A DNA stretch of 64,000 bases from NORP240 sp965222175 (GCA_965222175.1 OZ244938.1:930001-994000); one strand, 5' to 3'. Positions 33,651 through 43,062 are shown, counted from the stretch's first letter. Program-made: numbers and translations. Notes: generated by a model from the letters alone, not told the origin.

Positions 33651-34568
33651 ATGCGGATAAGAGTGCTGGGTTCTGCTGCCGGCGGTGGATTTCCACAGTG
33701 GAATTGCAATTGCCCCAATTGTGATGGGGTCAGAAAAGGCACAATCGATGCGCAGAGACGGACCCAGTCATCCATCGCCGTGTCGGGGGATAACATCAAC
33801 TGGCTGCTGTTCAATGCCTCGCCGGATATCCTGACCCAGTTTCAAAGCTTTCCGGAGTTGCAGCCGGCCCGTACCATCCGCGACACCGCGGTCAGATCCA
33901 TCGTTCTCATCGACGCCCAGATCGATCACACCACCGGACTGTTCATGCTGCGGGAAGGCAAGACTCCACTGAACATCTACTGTACCGACATGGTCCATGA
34001 GGACCTGACCCAGGGCAATCCCATCTTCAATATCCTGGACCATTTCTGCGGGGTATCCTGGAACCGGATCGCAACGGAACCGGGAAACAGTTTCGAACCT
34101 GCAGGCGTTCCAGGTCTCAGGCTTACAGCGGTTTCGTTGAGCAGCAAAGCGCCTCCCTATTCGCCTCACCGCCACGACCCTCATGACGGGGACAACCTGG
34201 GTATACAGATTGAAGACACCGGGACCGGAAACAGGCTGTTTTACGCGCCCGGGCTGGGTGCCATCGAGTCCCACGTCCTGCCGTTCATGGAGCAGGCTGA
34301 CTGCCTGCTGGTGGATGGAACCTGCTGGACCAATGACGAAATGGCCAGGCTCGGCATCGCCGACAAAATGTCACTGGACATGGGACACCTGCCGCAATCG
34401 GGACCCGGCGGCATGATCGAGGTTCTTCGGCCGCTGCAGGCGTCCCGGAAGATTCTGATTCATATCAACAATACCAACCCCATCCTCCGTGAAGACTCGG
34501 CGGAGCGCGGGACACTGACAAGTGAAAATATCGAAGTCGCCTATGACGGCATGGACTTCACTGTCTGA
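33651..34568 (+). CDS. pqqB: PqqB, PQQ biosynthesis protein
   Basis: A 305-residue metallo-beta-lactamase-fold protein. Recognised from the N-terminal MRIRVLGSAAGGGFPQWNCN with the paired cysteines CNCPNC, SAVSGDNINWLLFNASPD-like SIAVSGDNINWLLFNASPD, and DAQIDHTTGLFMLREG. It acts in the PQQ pathway as a hydroxylase on the tyrosine-derived intermediate and may aid release. Length is typical. The first codons follow the end of a miniature element by only seven bases. It begins the tightly spaced block pqqB-C-D-E-ABC transporter. Confidence 0.95.
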   Translation: MRIRVLGSAAGGGFPQWNCNCPNCDGVRKGTIDAQRRTQSSIAVSGDNINWLLFNASPDILTQFQSFPELQPARTIRDTAVRSIVLIDAQIDHTTGLFMLREGKTPLNIYCTDMVHEDLTQGNPIFNILDHFCGVSWNRIATEPGNSFEPAGVPGLRLTAVSLSSKAPPYSPHRHDPHDGDNLGIQIEDTGTGNRLFYAPGLGAIESHVLPFMEQADCLLVDGTCWTNDEMARLGIADKMSLDMGHLPQSGPGGMIEVLRPLQASRKILIHINNTNPILREDSAERGTLTSENIEVAYDGMDFTV

Positions 34569-34592
34569 TTGATTCCAGGTGGATGATGCAGC

Positions 34593-35330
34593 ATGAGCAC
34601 AAGCAGGACACCATGGTCTGTTGAAGACTTCGAAGCAAGGCTTCGGGGCAAGGACAGGAGCTATCATATACACCATCCGTTCCATATCGCGATGAACTCC
34701 GGTCAGTGTTCCAGGGAACAGATCCAGGGCTGGGTGCTCAACCGCTTCTACTACCAGGTCATGATTCCCATCAAGGACAGCGCAGTCCTGTCGAATATGC
34801 CCGACCGGGAGCACCGCCGTCTATGGGTACAGCGGATTCTCGATCACGATGGCATCGGCGATGACGAAGGCGGTATCGAGGCATGGCTGGCGCTTGCCGA
34901 AGCCGTTGGCCTGTCCCGGGACAAGGTGCTGTCCCTTGAAGGCGTGATACCCGGGGTGCGCTTTGCGGTCGACGCCTATGTCAATTTTGCCAGGAACGCA
35001 CCGTGGCAGGAAGCCGTCTGTTCTTCGCTTACCGAACTGTACGCACCCACCATTCACCAGAAGCGCCTGGACAGCTGGCCGGCTCACTATCCCTGGATCG
35101 ACGAGGGTGGTTACCGGTATTTTCGCAAACGCCTGTCCGAAGCGCGCCGGGATGTCGAGCACGGACTGCGCGTTACCCTTGACTACTTTAAAACCCGCAG
35201 CGAGCAGGAAAGCGCGCTGCAGATCCTGCAGTTCAAACTCGACGTGCTGTGGACAATGCTCGATGCCATGCAAGTTACCTATGGACTGGGCGAAGATCGC
35301 CAGGGCCTGATAGCCAGGATGCCGACGTGA
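34593..35330 (+). CDS. pqqC: PqqC, pyrroloquinoline-quinone synthase
   Basis: A 245-residue cofactor-less oxidase that performs the last step of PQQ synthesis, ring closure and eight-electron oxidation using oxygen. The all-helical fold is recognised from YHIHHPFHIAMNSGQCSREQ and WVLNRFYYQVMIPIKD, with later YYFKTRSEQE-like residues and a QFKLDVLWTMLDAM terminus. It starts 25 bases after pqqB, and its stop overlaps the pqqD start (GTGA). Length is normal. Confidence 0.96.
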   Translation: MSTSRTPWSVEDFEARLRGKDRSYHIHHPFHIAMNSGQCSREQIQGWVLNRFYYQVMIPIKDSAVLSNMPDREHRRLWVQRILDHDGIGDDEGGIEAWLALAEAVGLSRDKVLSLEGVIPGVRFAVDAYVNFARNAPWQEAVCSSLTELYAPTIHQKRLDSWPAHYPWIDEGGYRYFRKRLSEARRDVEHGLRVTLDYFKTRSEQESALQILQFKLDVLWTMLDAMQVTYGLGEDRQGLIARMPT

Positions 35331-35599
35331 GCCTGCCGGAAGACAAACCCCTGAGCCTGACAAGGCAGTACCGGTTTCAGTGGGAGCCGGCCCAGGACGC
35401 CTTCGTGTTGCTCTACCCGGAAGGGCTCATCAAGCTGACTGAAAGCGCAGGGCAGATTATCAAGCGTATCGATGGTCATGCCAGCGTCAATGACATCGTA
35501 GCGGACCTGGAACAGGCATTCCCTGACGCCGACCTCAGACAGGATGTGGTCGAATTTCTGGAGGAGATACATGACAAAGGCTGGATCCGAATCGTTTAA
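35327..35599 (+). CDS. pqqD: PqqD, PqqA-binding chaperone
   Basis: A 90-residue protein that binds PqqA and presents it to PqqE (RiPP recognition element). The start is GTG at 35327, overlapping the pqqC stop; upstream starts would only add residues read from inside pqqC. Recognised from YPEGLIKLTESAGQIIKRID and the C-terminal VVEFLEEIHDKGWI. Its 3' end overlaps pqqE by 29 bases, more than the usual four, so PqqD and PqqE are probably translated in step. Confidence 0.93.
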   Translation: MSLPEDKPLSLTRQYRFQWEPAQDAFVLLYPEGLIKLTESAGQIIKRIDGHASVNDIVADLEQAFPDADLRQDVVEFLEEIHDKGWIRIV

Positions 35600-36749
35600 A
35601 TCACCGGCGGGCCCGCTCTGGGTCAATGCAGAAATCACCTACAAATGCCCGTTACACTGCGTCTTCTGCTACAACCCCCTGAATTACTCGTCGACGTTTG
35701 GCGCGGAACTGTCCACGCAGGAATGGCTGACCGCCTTGCGTCAGGCGCGGGAACTGGGTGCGGTGCAGCTCGGCATCTCCGGCGGCGAACCGCTGGTGCG
35801 GGATGACGTGGAAGAGCTGGTCGCCGAATCCAGCAGCATGGGCTACTACGTCAACCTTATCACCTCGGGTGTCGGGCTCACCGAAAAACGCATCGCCGCT
35901 TTCAAGGAAGGCGGGCTTGGCCAGATCCAGCTGTCCTTCCAGGATTCAACCAAAGAAATGAACGATTTCCTGTCCAGCACCAGGACATTCGAGCTGAAGA
36001 TGAAAGTGGCCAGGCTGATCAAGCAATACGACTACCCCATGGTACTCAACGTGGTGCTGCACCGGTTGAATATCGATCATATCGAACAGATCCTGGAAAT
36101 GGCCGAGGCCATGGGGGCTGACCACGTAGAACTGGCCAACACCCAGTTTTACGCCTGGGCACTGAAAAACCGCGAACACCTCATGCCCAGCAGGGAACAG
36201 CTGCAGCGGGCGGAAGAAGTTACCAACCGTTTCCGGGAGCGGCTCGGCAATGCCATGAAGCTCTATTTCGTGGTACCGGACTATTACGCAGACCGACCCA
36301 AAGGGTGTACCAACGGATGGGGATCTGTATTTCTGAATATCGCGCCGGATGGCCTGGCGTTACCGTGCCATGAAGCCAGGATGCTGCCCGGGCTGGAGTT
36401 TCCCAATGTCCGTGATCATGAGGTGAGCTGGATCTGGAACCAGTCGCCAGGCTTCAATGCCTACCGCGGCGACAGCTGGATGAAAGAACCCTGCAGGAGC
36501 TGTGACGAAAAAACCAGGGACTTCGGCGGTTGTCGCTGTCAGGCCTACCTGCTTACCGGTGATGCCACCAACGCGGATCCGGTCTGCAGTAAATCGGCCC
36601 ACCATCATCTTATCGAAGAACAGGTTGCCCTGGCGCAGCAACCCAAGCCTGATGCGGACGAAGTCCGACCGCTGTTGTTCTACCGGGACGACAGCAACTC
36701 GCGACGGCTGACCCAGGAAGAACTCCTGCAGCCTGAGAACCGCGGATGA
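35571..36749 (+). CDS. pqqE: PqqE, radical SAM enzyme
   Basis: A 392-residue radical S-adenosylmethionine enzyme that forms the Glu-Tyr carbon-carbon bond in PqqA. The [4Fe-4S] motif CPLHCVFC is at about residues 25-32. SGGEPLVRDD follows. The C-terminal SPASM domain has cysteines in LPCHEARMLPG, CRSCDEKTRDFGGCRCQA and VCSKSAHH for auxiliary clusters. Start is ATG 35571 (MTKAGSES), inside the end of pqqD. It ends in an ATGA overlap with the ABC ATPase gene. Length is typical. Confidence 0.96.
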   Translation: MTKAGSESFKSPAGPLWVNAEITYKCPLHCVFCYNPLNYSSTFGAELSTQEWLTALRQARELGAVQLGISGGEPLVRDDVEELVAESSSMGYYVNLITSGVGLTEKRIAAFKEGGLGQIQLSFQDSTKEMNDFLSSTRTFELKMKVARLIKQYDYPMVLNVVLHRLNIDHIEQILEMAEAMGADHVELANTQFYAWALKNREHLMPSREQLQRAEEVTNRFRERLGNAMKLYFVVPDYYADRPKGCTNGWGSVFLNIAPDGLALPCHEARMLPGLEFPNVRDHEVSWIWNQSPGFNAYRGDSWMKEPCRSCDEKTRDFGGCRCQAYLLTGDATNADPVCSKSAHHHLIEEQVALAQQPKPDADEVRPLLFYRDDSNSRRLTQEELLQPENRG

Positions 36750-37666
36750 TTCTGGCCCGGGAACTGGTCAAGCAGTTCGGGGAGTCCTGCGCCGTGAACG
36801 GCCTGTCGCTGCGCATTCCCGAAGGCCAGTTCTTTGGACTCCTTGGTCCCAACGGTTCAGGAAAAACCACGACCATCCACATGCTGGCGACGCTGCTTGC
36901 ACCAACCAGTGGCTGCATAAGCATCGCCGGTCTGGACACCGTGACCGAGCCGGTGCAGGTACGGCAGAAAATCGGCCTGGTCTTCCAGGAACCCGCACTT
37001 GATCGATCTATGACTGTCGAAGAAAACCTGCTTTTTTCCGGCGGACTGTACGGACTTTCCCGGCAGTACTGTCGGGCCCGAATCGACGGGCTGTTGCCCC
37101 TGTTCGAGTTGCAGGACAGGCGTCAGCAGAAAGTCGGCACGCTCTCCGGCGGTATGCGCAGAGCCGTGGATCTGATCAGGGGAGTATTGCACGACCCCCG
37201 GGTCCTGTTCCTTGACGAACCGACGGCGGGACTCGACCTGCCCAGCCGCAATAAAATGTGGCGTTTTGTCCAGGACCTGATCAAAGACAGTGGGCTCACC
37301 GTGGTGCTCACCACCCACTACCTGGAAGAAGCCGCACCCTGTGACCAGGTGTGTTTCATCAGGGACGGCATGGCCATAAAATCCGGCGCGCCCGGCGAAC
37401 TGGTCAGCAGCCTGGGGGATCGTATTCTTGAAATAGAGACAGCACGGGTTGACGAATGCCTGTCGGTGCTGGATCTGACACCGGGGGAATTCCTGGTGGA
37501 GGGACGGGCGATCCTGGTTCGAAAGGTCGACAGGACTCACGCCGGGATGGAAGAAATCCAGGCGCTGCTGGCGGACAGGGCCGATACGCTGCGCATCAGG
37601 AAACCGAACCTGAACGACGTGTTTCTCTGGCTGTCTGCCGGCGAACGGGGGACAGGTTCATGCTGA
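36746..37666 (+). CDS. ABC transporter ATP-binding protein, pqq-linked
   Basis: A 306-residue ABC-2 type ATPase. Walker A is LLGPNGSGKTTT at about residues 32-43, the signature is GTLSGGMRRAVDL, Walker B is VLFLDEPTAGLD, and the H-loop is TTHYLEEA. A C-terminal domain of about 80 residues follows. It overlaps pqqE by four bases and the permease gene by seven, so the transporter is in the pqq operon. The same gene family is found in PQQ-dependent alcohol-oxidation clusters. It could export PQQ or a related compound, or protect the cell envelope; the substrate is not known. Confidence 0.93.
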   Translation: MILARELVKQFGESCAVNGLSLRIPEGQFFGLLGPNGSGKTTTIHMLATLLAPTSGCISIAGLDTVTEPVQVRQKIGLVFQEPALDRSMTVEENLLFSGGLYGLSRQYCRARIDGLLPLFELQDRRQQKVGTLSGGMRRAVDLIRGVLHDPRVLFLDEPTAGLDLPSRNKMWRFVQDLIKDSGLTVVLTTHYLEEAAPCDQVCFIRDGMAIKSGAPGELVSSLGDRILEIETARVDECLSVLDLTPGEFLVEGRAILVRKVDRTHAGMEEIQALLADRADTLRIRKPNLNDVFLWLSAGERGTGSC

Positions 37667-38457
37667 GTGCAGTTCGAGCCGTGCTCCGCCGGGAGCTTGT
37701 GAAGATCTTTCGCCAGAAGTCACGGCTGCTTTCCAGCCTGGTGCGACCATTGATCTGGCTGTTCGTGATTGGTGGCGGTGTTGGTTCCATCATGGATGGT
37801 GACAATATTGCCCGGTACCAGCAGTTCCTGGTGCCGGGAGTGCTTGGCATGACGTTGCTGTTCGGTGCCATGTTGTCCGCTTTGACCACTGTCTATGATA
37901 AAGAGTCAGGTGTCATGCGCATGATGATTGTCGCACCCATGCCGGCCTACGGCATGGTGGTGTGTAAAATGCTGGCCTCGGCCCTGGCGGGGCTGGTGCA
38001 GGTCGGCCTGTTATGCCTGGTGCTGCTGGTCCTGGGTTTCCTGTCGATTACGGACCTGGTATCGCCTTTATTTATCTTCGCCCTGGTGACCACGGCGATT
38101 GCCTGTGCCGGTCTCGGCATGATCACTGCCGCCGTCGCCGAGACCCTGGATAATTTCGCCGCAATCATGAACTTCGTTATTTTTCCGGTGTTTTTCCTCA
38201 GCGGTGCACTTTACCCGGTAAGCGGACTGCCGGGTGTCCTGTCCCTGGTTTCCAGGCTGAACCCGTTCAGCTACGCCGTCGATCTGCTTAAGCATGCGTT
38301 GACAGGTCCGGGCGTCGCCGCTGATTTCCCGGTGATACTGGATATCGCCGTACTGGCAGGATTTTCGTTGCTGGCCCTGCTGTTCAGCAGTTGGCGCTTC
38401 GGCCGGGAATCCACCCAGCGCACGCTGATCAGTTCCCTCACCGGCTCCCGCCGCTGA
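37660..38457 (+). CDS. ABC-2 type transporter permease, pqq-linked
   Basis: A 265-residue inner membrane permease with six membrane segments. The start ATG at 37660 lies within the end of the ATPase gene (TTCATGCTGA). Conserved features are QKSRLLSSLVRPLIWLFVIG, the EF-loop YDKESGVMRMMIVAPM, and FFLSGALYPVSGLPG. It pairs with the upstream ATPase to form an exporter. It is the last gene of the pqq operon; the next gene is convergent, 40 bases away, and I see no strong terminator between them. Confidence 0.93.
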   Translation: MLSAVRAVLRRELVKIFRQKSRLLSSLVRPLIWLFVIGGGVGSIMDGDNIARYQQFLVPGVLGMTLLFGAMLSALTTVYDKESGVMRMMIVAPMPAYGMVVCKMLASALAGLVQVGLLCLVLLVLGFLSITDLVSPLFIFALVTTAIACAGLGMITAAVAETLDNFAAIMNFVIFPVFFLSGALYPVSGLPGVLSLVSRLNPFSYAVDLLKHALTGPGVAADFPVILDIAVLAGFSLLALLFSSWRFGRESTQRTLISSLTGSRR

Positions 38458-38497
38458 ATGCCGGAAATTTTTAACAACTGTATTCCTGCAGGCAGTT

Positions 38498-39634
38498 TTA
38501 CTGGATGAAATAGGCTCCGATGTCCCCCACATCCGGGTTCATACCCAGGCAACCCGACAGGTTACACACCAGGGCAACGACAATGTCCTCTTCGGGGTTG
38601 ATCATGAACAGCGTGTTTCCTCCCACCGAGCCTCCGGTGTGACCGACCCACGGTGCGTCTTCGTCGAAGATCATCCAGCCCAGGCCGTAGTTCTGATCAG
38701 CGATTTCGCCATTGGGTAATAGCGGCGGACTGAGCAGCAGCTTCAGGGTCTCCTCCTTCAGGATACCGCTATTGAATACACCGAAGCCAAACTGCACCAG
38801 GTCTGACGGCGTTGACAGGAAACCACCACCGGCCCATTTATAGCTGTTGTCAACAAACGGGGCATTGACCAGTCGTCCGTCTCTGCGGCTATAGGGTGCA
38901 GCGCGGTGACTGATGATCAGATCGGTGTGGTCGGCAACGGTTGCGATCAGGTTCAGTGGCCCGAATACCGTTGTGCGCATCAGGGTGAGGAACTCGACAC
39001 CGCTGGCTTCCTGCAGCACGGCACTCAGCAAATTGTAACCATGACTGGAATAGGAATACCGTGCCCCGGGCACATCGATAAGCGGATCTGCGGCAAAGAC
39101 CTCCAGCGCATCCAGGACACTGTCGTAATGTTCCTTGATCAGGTTGTCCGACCCGTCCGGGAGATAGTGGCGCACACCGGCACGATGGGAAGCCAGCAGC
39201 CTTAAGGTGATTATGCCTTGCTCCTTTTCTGGAAAGTCGGCCAGGTAGGTCTGAATCGGCACATCCAGGTCGATCACGCCTTCCTCGAAAAGCCGGGCCA
39301 GGGCGATGGAGGTCATGGTCTTGGACACACTGCCGATGCGAAACCTGGTCAACGGCGATACCGGTACCTGGTTCTCGACATCTGCATAGCCGAAACCCTC
39401 GGCCCAGACAAGGTCACCGTCAACACCAACGGCAATGGAAACGCCGGGTGCGCCATTGTCCATCAATTCGCGGATCTCATCCCTGGCCCGATCGATGGCG
39501 GACTGGTACCGGGACGCCGGTTCGGCAAAAGCGAACGGCTGGGCCTGAAGGGCAGCAGACCAGACCACGGCGGCCAGCATCAGGGCTGTTGTAATCAGAG
39601 TCGAGCCTGGAATGTGAGCTGGCATGGTTTTCAT
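38498..39634 (-). CDS. Secreted serine hydrolase, beta-lactamase family (class C-like)
   Basis: A 378-residue exported protein with a signal peptide of about 30 residues (core LITTALMLAAVVWSAALQA). The catalytic S-x-x-K is SVSK in FRIGSVSKTMTS, the Y-S-x motif is RYSYSSHGYN, and a HTGG motif (WVGHTGGSVGG) stands in for KTG. These are the marks of the penicillin-binding/AmpC-like family of esterases, peptidases and beta-lactamases. It acts in the periplasm or outside the cell. It is more likely an esterase or D-aminopeptidase than a true beta-lactamase. It is monocistronic. Confidence 0.9.
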   Translation of the reverse strand: MKTMPAHIPGSTLITTALMLAAVVWSAALQAQPFAFAEPASRYQSAIDRARDEIRELMDNGAPGVSIAVGVDGDLVWAEGFGYADVENQVPVSPLTRFRIGSVSKTMTSIALARLFEEGVIDLDVPIQTYLADFPEKEQGIITLRLLASHRAGVRHYLPDGSDNLIKEHYDSVLDALEVFAADPLIDVPGARYSYSSHGYNLLSAVLQEASGVEFLTLMRTTVFGPLNLIATVADHTDLIISHRAAPYSRRDGRLVNAPFVDNSYKWAGGGFLSTPSDLVQFGFGVFNSGILKEETLKLLLSPPLLPNGEIADQNYGLGWMIFDEDAPWVGHTGGSVGGNTLFMINPEEDIVVALVCNLSGCLGMNPDVGDIGAYFIQ

Positions 39635-39670
39635 TGGTAACCCTCATTGTTGTGTCAAAGTTACAATTTT

Positions 39671-39756
39671 TTTACGCCGCGTTGAAGAGTGGCCCCGGAA
39701 CAGGGTCACCGGCAGGACGCTTGTGCTGCGGCGGACCTCGCCTCGCCGGGTTACCT
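39671..39756. repeat. Dispersed repeat family B, second copy
   Basis: About 86 bases related to 6919-7005: TTACGCCGC, GAAGAGTGGCC, CCGGCAGGACGCTTGTGCTG and GGACCTCGCCT align in order. Here the distal arm of the long hairpin seen in the first copy is missing. It fills the space between the serine hydrolase start and the transporter stop. Confidence 0.6.
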
Positions 39757-39774
39757 TTATTTTTGATAAATACC

Positions 39775-40770
39775 TTATTCCCCCGGCCTGTCGTTGACAA
39801 GCGTGGCGGACTGCGCCTCGGGGTGTACCGGCTTTGCCTGCCGGTTGGCTGCCCGACGCCCCTTTCGCGTCAGCACGGGGTAGCAGAATACCACCGCCAG
39901 GATGATCAGGGCACCCAGGTAGAAGGAGCCATTCAGCTCGTGCTGCTCCGCCAGGATCAGCATGGCCAGGATCATGGCGTATATCGGTTCCAGGTTGACC
40001 GCCAGTACCGTGGCGTAGGCTGACAGGTGACGCATGGCCTTCAGGCTGAGGGCAAAGGGTAACAACGTGCAGGCCAGGGCCAGTACCACCAGCAGCAACA
40101 GGTCGGTGCCGGAGGGGACACGCCACAGGTCGTAGAAACTGATGAAGACCGTGGCGTCGAGATCAGCCATCGTCGGCATCAGGCTCATGCTCAGGATGAT
40201 GGCGAGGACGGTGACGGCACCACTGGACATTTCCACGCCGGTGGCGGTGAGGGAGTCGGTCTGCAGGATCAACAGCTTGTTGCAGGCACCGAACAGGGCG
40301 GCCAGCAGGGCGGCAAGTACGCCCACGGCGATCCCCGCATTCATCTGCTCCGGCGTGCCACCCACGACCAGCGCCATGCCGGGGAGCACCAGAACGCCAA
40401 GCAGCAATTCCTTGCGGTCAAAACGTTTGCCGGTGACCAGCGGCTCAATGACGCTCATGAATATGGGTGCGGTGGCCATGCAGGTGGCCGCCACCGAGGC
40501 GTTGGCCAGTTTCACCGATCCGTAGAAGCTTATCCAGTGCAGTGCCACCAGCACGCCGATGCCGGAGAACTGCAGCAGCAGCCTGGGTGACAGTCGACCC
40601 AGGCCCCGCCACACCCTGGGAATAGCCAGCAGCACGCCGGCAACCAGCACCATGCGCCAGAGCACAAGCTCCATGGCCGCCATGCCGGTCAGCCTGCCGA
40701 TAATGGCGGTGAATCCCCAGAGGAATACACAAAAATGTATCTGCAACCAGGCAATAGTGTAATCAGACAT
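39775..40770 (-). CDS. EamA/DMT-family transporter
   Basis: A 331-residue inner membrane transporter with ten predicted helices in two EamA repeats. The first repeat begins HFCVFLWGFTAIIGRL; the second includes VLAVNLEPIYAMILAMLIL, a characteristic sequence with the conserved Pro. The ATG at 40770 (MSDYTIAWLQ) is preferred over a GTG eleven codons upstream. Members move amino acids, metabolites or drugs outward. The C-terminal tail is basic, then rich in Glu and Ala. Substrate unknown. It is transcribed toward the serine hydrolase and lies 81 bases after an M28 peptidase gene. Confidence 0.9.
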   Translation of the reverse strand: MSDYTIAWLQIHFCVFLWGFTAIIGRLTGMAAMELVLWRMVLVAGVLLAIPRVWRGLGRLSPRLLLQFSGIGVLVALHWISFYGSVKLANASVAATCMATAPIFMSVIEPLVTGKRFDRKELLLGVLVLPGMALVVGGTPEQMNAGIAVGVLAALLAALFGACNKLLILQTDSLTATGVEMSSGAVTVLAIILSMSLMPTMADLDATVFISFYDLWRVPSGTDLLLLVVLALACTLLPFALSLKAMRHLSAYATVLAVNLEPIYAMILAMLILAEQHELNGSFYLGALIILAVVFCYPVLTRKGRRAANRQAKPVHPEAQSATLVNDRPGE

Positions 40771-40851
40771 GGCGCCTGTACCTGCCGGACCACTGCAGGA
40801 CACGGCCGGCCGGCAGCAAACCTGTGTGGCTGGAACTCAACTGAAGCTGGC

Positions 40852-43062
40852 TCAGCGTCTTAAATTTCGCACCCGATCGGCCATATCCCTGAGTACTTCC
40901 GCGGCAACGTCAATCTCGTCCTGGGCCGCGTCGTACTGCCGCTGTTCGATTGCCTCGCGGACGCCGGGGATGGTCTTGACCCCGTAACCGGTGTAAAACC
41001 CCGGGGCATAAATATGGTGAGTGTACCAGGGCCGACCCGGCAGGCCATCGTCCCGGGTCAGTACCCGCTCGCTGGTGTACAGCAGGATATTCTCTTCTGC
41101 CGACGCGCCGCTGGCAGTACTCGTTTCCCGGTAGGCGACGGCCGCCTGTTGCAGTTCGTCCAGTGCGTTTTTCAGCGGGGCAAAATTGAAGAACGGCACT
41201 TCGGTTTTTCGTGTCGGCGGTCCCAGGCTTCGAGTAGGATCAAGGGCCAGGGCATAGACACCCTCATCGATGCGGGCATTGGTGGCCCGGGTCTGCTCCC
41301 GCATGCCGGTAGCCAGTTCCTCGATCTCGTTCACGTACCCGGCGATGTTGTCCGCCAGGCCGGTGAACTCGAAGGGTAGTCGTGGCGCGTTGGCCAGTCG
41401 CAGGGTGGCCCGTCCGGCAGTTTGCGCAAGGGCGACCCCGTAAGCCATACCCGGATCGCGAAACCGGGTGTAGTGTTCGTAGGTGTCGTACAGGGTGTGA
41501 TAGGAACCGTCATTGCCTTCGCCGCCATAGGAGATATTCAACGAGGCGATGCCCAGGTGCTGGAGAAACGGCGAGTAGTCGGAACCGGATCCCAGTGGAC
41601 TGATGCGCAGGTCCGCACGGCTGTTCAGCTCGGCCCTGTCCCGGTCGCTGCCGTTGACCTCGATGTAGGCGCGCCGCCGGGCGGCCACCGATACCCCGGT
41701 CTGCGGGTCGGTAACGTCATTGATTACCTCGTTGACCAGTTTTTCCAGCACGTGGCTGCCACCGACGCGGACGAAACCGCGGCTGTTGCCGTCAGTGTTG
41801 ATGTAGGCCACCGCCTTGCGATCCAGTTCCCGGTGGTTGTCTTCCACCCACTCGGTGGAGCCGATCAGGCCCTGTTCCTCAGCGTCCCAGGCAGCGTAGA
41901 CAATGGTGCGTGCCGGCGGATTACCGGCGGCCGCCAGTTCTGCCACGGCCCTGGCTTCGGCCATCAGGGCCACCAGGCCGGAGATGGGATCCGCGGCACC
42001 GTGGTTCCAGCCATCGTGGTGATTGCCGCGAATGACCCACTGATCCGGGTGCTCGGCACCTTCCAGGCGGGCAATGACGTTATAGGCCGTGACCATGTCC
42101 CAGTTGAATTCCAGTTTCAGGCGCACCCGCGCCGGACCCGGCCCCAGGTGGTAGGTAATGGGCAGTCCGCCACGCCATTCCGCCGGGACAACCTCGCCGC
42201 CCATGGCCCGCAGCAGCGGCAGGGCGTCCCGGTAGGAGATGGGCAGAACAGGAATCTCGGTAATGGTGGGTGCTTCCTCCCGGGAAAGACGCTGGACGTC
42301 ACCGGTAGCGCCGACAAAGGGTGTCAGTACGTCCCCGGGGTAGGTTGGCATGTCCATCACCGAACCACGCTGGACGCCGCTTTCATTTTTGAACGGTCCG
42401 TCAGGATAGGTATCCCCGGCGCCGTACCCGTCATCGGCCGGATCGGAATAAATAATGGTGCCAATGGCGCCTTTCTCCGCGGCCAGCTTGGGCTTGATGC
42501 CGCGCCAGGAGCCACCGTAGCGGGAAATGGCAATCTTGCCTTCCACGGAAATGCCGTAGCGATCAAGTACCTCGTAGTCAGCCGGCGTACCGTAATTGAC
42601 GAATACCAGTTCCCCCTCCACTTCACCATCCGTGGAGAAGGCGTTGTAGGGCGGCAGCAGGTTGTCGGTGCGGAAGGTACTGGGGTCCTCTTCCAGGGAA
42701 TCCTCCGTCAGGGTGGCGACATAGCGATCCGGCGCCAGCAGTTCCAGTTCACGGGTCCGGGGGGAGGGGAACAGCACCTCGTACTCGGCGATGTCCACGT
42801 CGTAACCCCATTCGGTAAATCGCGCCGCGACGAAATCCACCACTTCGCGGCCGGCGGCCGAGCCCACATGATGGGGTTCCCGCGACAGGATGCGCAGCCA
42901 GTTGTTCAGGTCCACGGCAGAAATACGGGAATCGAAGTCTGCCTCCAGGGCGCGCTGGGCCACGGTACCGGCCGGGTCGAAGCCCAGCAGGCTGTCCTGG
43001 GCCTGGAGGCCCGGTGACAGTGGCAGGAACAGAAACAGCAATAGACGGGTCAACTGGCGCAT
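40852..43062 (-). CDS. Secreted M28 metallopeptidase, glutamate carboxypeptidase II-like
   Basis: A 736-residue exported zinc peptidase. The start at 43062 is chosen because GGAGG lies just before it and a signal peptide follows (LTRLLLFLFLPLSPGLQA). Order of domains: N-terminal segment, PA domain (about 130-290), M28 catalytic domain with the zinc ligands in GNHHDGWNHGAADP, the general base in WDAEEQGLIGS, NTDGNS and the last His in GSYHTLYDTYEHY, then a transferrin-receptor-like dimerisation domain. The family removes C-terminal glutamate or other residues from peptides. It would help use peptides from the environment. The gene is monocistronic. Confidence 0.92.
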   Translation of the reverse strand: MRQLTRLLLFLFLPLSPGLQAQDSLLGFDPAGTVAQRALEADFDSRISAVDLNNWLRILSREPHHVGSAAGREVVDFVAARFTEWGYDVDIAEYEVLFPSPRTRELELLAPDRYVATLTEDSLEEDPSTFRTDNLLPPYNAFSTDGEVEGELVFVNYGTPADYEVLDRYGISVEGKIAISRYGGSWRGIKPKLAAEKGAIGTIIYSDPADDGYGAGDTYPDGPFKNESGVQRGSVMDMPTYPGDVLTPFVGATGDVQRLSREEAPTITEIPVLPISYRDALPLLRAMGGEVVPAEWRGGLPITYHLGPGPARVRLKLEFNWDMVTAYNVIARLEGAEHPDQWVIRGNHHDGWNHGAADPISGLVALMAEARAVAELAAAGNPPARTIVYAAWDAEEQGLIGSTEWVEDNHRELDRKAVAYINTDGNSRGFVRVGGSHVLEKLVNEVINDVTDPQTGVSVAARRRAYIEVNGSDRDRAELNSRADLRISPLGSGSDYSPFLQHLGIASLNISYGGEGNDGSYHTLYDTYEHYTRFRDPGMAYGVALAQTAGRATLRLANAPRLPFEFTGLADNIAGYVNEIEELATGMREQTRATNARIDEGVYALALDPTRSLGPPTRKTEVPFFNFAPLKNALDELQQAAVAYRETSTASGASAEENILLYTSERVLTRDDGLPGRPWYTHHIYAPGFYTGYGVKTIPGVREAIEQRQYDAAQDEIDVAAEVLRDMADRVRNLRR

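Noticed and set aside
38498..39634. Antibiotic resistance beta-lactamase
   Set aside because: It has SxxK and YxN-like motifs, but HTGG instead of KTG and family-level similarity to esterases; resistance cannot be claimed.
41422..43017. 531-residue plus-strand frame antisense to the M28 peptidase
   Set aside because: It mirrors a gene with clear catalytic motifs and signal peptide; its own translation has no domain and unusual composition.
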